62,104 nt of DNA from Clostridia bacterium. GTDB lineage: Bacteria > Bacillota > Clostridia > Christensenellales > CAG-1252. Position 1 is the first letter of the stretch; each line of letters opens with the position of its first letter. The DNA lies in contig JAFPXC010000025.1 of assembly GCA_017394805.1 (NCBI GenBank), positions 1-62,104 on the forward strand. Reading direction: 5' to 3'. The notes under the pieces were generated by a model. It saw nothing but the letters and a program-made list of their open reading frames with translations. It was not told where the DNA came from and searched no databases. A program made the position numbers and the translations under genes. Below are positions 61,172-62,104 of the stretch, piece by piece.

Positions 61172-61711
61172 ATGAGCCAAGAAGTTTATCATCTTTGTAT
61201 CAAAGGATTCGACACCGATCTGCCCGTATTGCCCCTGCCTTCGGGCGTCAGGATCGCCTTCTTCAACCTGCACGGCAACACCTTGCTCACCGAGCATTGC
61301 GGCAAGGAGATCGCCAAGCTCGTCAAGGGGTGCGACGTGGTTCTCACCGCCGAAAGTAAGGGCTTGCAACTGTCGCACGTCGTCGCGCGCGAACTCGGTC
61401 AACCCTTCTACGCCGTGTGTCGCAAGAGCAAGAAACTCTATATGCAGGACGGCATCGAGTCCAAGGTGCAATCCATCACCACCGGCAGCGAGCAAACGCT
61501 CTACCTCAGCAAGCACGACGCCGACCTCATCAAAGGCAAAAAGGTCGCCATCGTGGACGACGTAGTCAGTACGGGCGGTAGCCTTTTGGGGCTCGAAAAG
61601 ATCGTCGAGTTGGCGGGTGGCGTCGTCTACAAAAAGGCGTTCGTCCTCGCCGAGGGCGACGCCGCCGATCGTTCCGACATCGTCTATCTGGACAAGATAC
61701 CCTTGCTGTAA
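61172..61711 (+). CDS. Purine phosphoribosyltransferase-like protein
   Basis: 179 residues of the type I PRTase fold. The PRPP loop is VAIVDDVVSTGGSL, and the N-terminal half holds VLTAESKGLQLSHVVARELGQPFY as the pyrophosphate-binding strand. This pattern is closest to adenine or xanthine phosphoribosyltransferases, but the hood region is too divergent to fix the base. AAGGAG precedes the ATG. Co-transcribed with proS. It presumably salvages purine bases with PRPP in the cytoplasm. Confidence 0.82.
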   Translation: MSQEVYHLCIKGFDTDLPVLPLPSGVRIAFFNLHGNTLLTEHCGKEIAKLVKGCDVVLTAESKGLQLSHVVARELGQPFYAVCRKSKKLYMQDGIESKVQSITTGSEQTLYLSKHDADLIKGKKVAIVDDVVSTGGSLLGLEKIVELAGGVVYKKAFVLAEGDAADRSDIVYLDKIPLL

Positions 61712-61734
61712 ACGTGCGGTTTGATTGATTTATA

Positions 61735-61767
61735 GGGGCGTTTCCGTATTGGGTAACGCCCTTTTTC
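61735..61767 (+). terminator. Terminator of the proS operon
   Basis: GGGCGTT (61736-61742) and AACGCCC (61755-61761), then TTTTTC. Confidence 0.88.
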
Positions 61768-61781
61768 TTCCCCTCTATACG

Positions 61782-61812
61782 CAAAAACGCCCCCTACGTA
61801 GGGGGTGTTTTC
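61782..61812. terminator. Second, bidirectional terminator facing the gene at 61,887
   Basis: ACGCCCCCTAC and GTAGGGGGTGT (61787-61808) form a near-perfect palindrome with T-runs on both strands. On the minus strand it terminates the gene that enters from the window end. Confidence 0.85.
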
Positions 61813-61886
61813 GTGCAAAAGGCGTAGAAAAGTCCAATCATGCGGTGCTCGTCGAGCGGTCGCAAGGGAAGACCGCTTGCCTTGCG

Positions 61887-62104
61887 CTAACGCAGCGCGG
61901 AGTAGGCGAGGGAGCAAATCATCAATTTGTACGGCTCGGACGTCACGGCCTCAAACTCCAACCCGAGGCGCATGATAAACTTGGTATTGGCGGCGGTCAC
62001 GCGGCGTTTCACCCCATTGGCGTCCGTCATGACCATGGGCTTGGAGAAAAGGCTCCAATTCGTGCGAAGGTAGGGCACGGCGTTTTTGATCTGCTGGACG
62101 TACA
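61887..62104 (-). CDS. 3' end of an unknown gene running off the window
   Basis: The minus-strand frame is open to the window edge; the first visible residues read YVQQIKNAVPYLRTNWSLFS. The last 72 residues of a larger protein are seen, with RRVTAANTKFIMRLGLEFEAVTSEPYK near the end. No family is recognised. The stop at 61887 is followed by the terminator at 61782-61812. A GTG at 62078 could be misread as its start; the frame continues upstream of it. Confidence 0.55.
   Translation of the reverse strand, partial: YVQQIKNAVPYLRTNWSLFSKPMVMTDANGVKRRVTAANTKFIMRLGLEFEAVTSEPYKLMICSLAYSALR

Overview
The window looks like a chromosomal segment of an uncultured, GC-rich Firmicute of the Clostridia type. 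The evidence is consensus sigma-A promoters (TTGACA-17-TATAAT several times), strong AGGAGG ribosome binding sites, lipobox signal peptides, a type-3 prolyl-tRNA synthetase, rubrerythrin, an EF-G paralogue and a Sapep-type dipeptidase. No rRNA or other marker is present, so I do not name a genus. Core genes are GC-rich with tight operons; most of the middle is visibly AT-rich and mobile.

Left core (about 1-10,660): a three-gene mannose/mannoside operon (manA, PfkB kinase, GH38 alpha-mannosidase, joined by ATGA overlaps), rubrerythrin and glutamate racemase on the other strand, an EF-G-like GTPase with an altered G4 motif, a lipoprotein and a PH-domain membrane protein. A decayed type I-C-like CRISPR relic without cas genes follows (10,851-10,980).

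Island (about 11,009-46,286): a 20-bp copy of the 3' end of tRNA-Arg at 11,009-11,028 matches the intact tRNA-Arg(ACG) gene at 46,266-46,342, as expected for an element integrated in the tRNA. Inside, in order, are a large serine recombinase behind a 192-nt nested-hairpin leader; a membrane protein of unknown function; a 3000-residue InlB-repeat/DUF6273 lipoprotein (GC-rich, unlike its surroundings); a tyrosine integrase; a SLOG-like protein; a structured RNA-like element; an antitoxin with a truncated toxin; and a two-gene system (a 1933-aa protein with two phosphoribosyltransferase-like domains and a calcineurin-like phosphoesterase, plus a 771-aa GHKL-type ATPase) that is my first candidate for an undescribed conflict system. 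Further right come a 26-residue hydrophobic peptide gene, a dead IS30 transposase, a HipA-like kinase and a twelve-gene operon of ICE/IME accessory genes (ArdC, PcfJ, PcfK-MutS_I fusion, methylase-like protein, small unknowns). No relaxase or type IV secretion gene is visible.

Right core (46,266-62,104): tRNA-Arg, argS, ychF, uppP, a second InlB-repeat/DUF6273 lipoprotein preceded by another copy of the structured element, a DUF4160/DUF2442 pair under a palindromic operator, a membrane protein, a 3' fragment of a second uppP, DUF1294, a Sapep dipeptidase, proS, a purine phosphoribosyltransferase-like gene and the 3' end of an unknown gene.

Two observations stand out beyond the gene list. The C-terminal 37 codons of the two DUF6273 lipoproteins differ mostly at codon positions 1 and 2 (9, 11 and 4 changes at positions 1, 2 and 3), while a 42-codon stretch just upstream shows the usual pattern (5, 0 and 14). 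This is the signature of diversity-generating retroelement (DGR) variable regions. Second, a consensus promoter, a nested-hairpin leader whose inner stem differs in sequence but keeps its pairing, a tiny hydrophobic ORF and a terminator recur at 25,906-26,183 (minus) and 50,208-50,482 (plus). All similarity statements rest on reading the sequence; no database search was possible.
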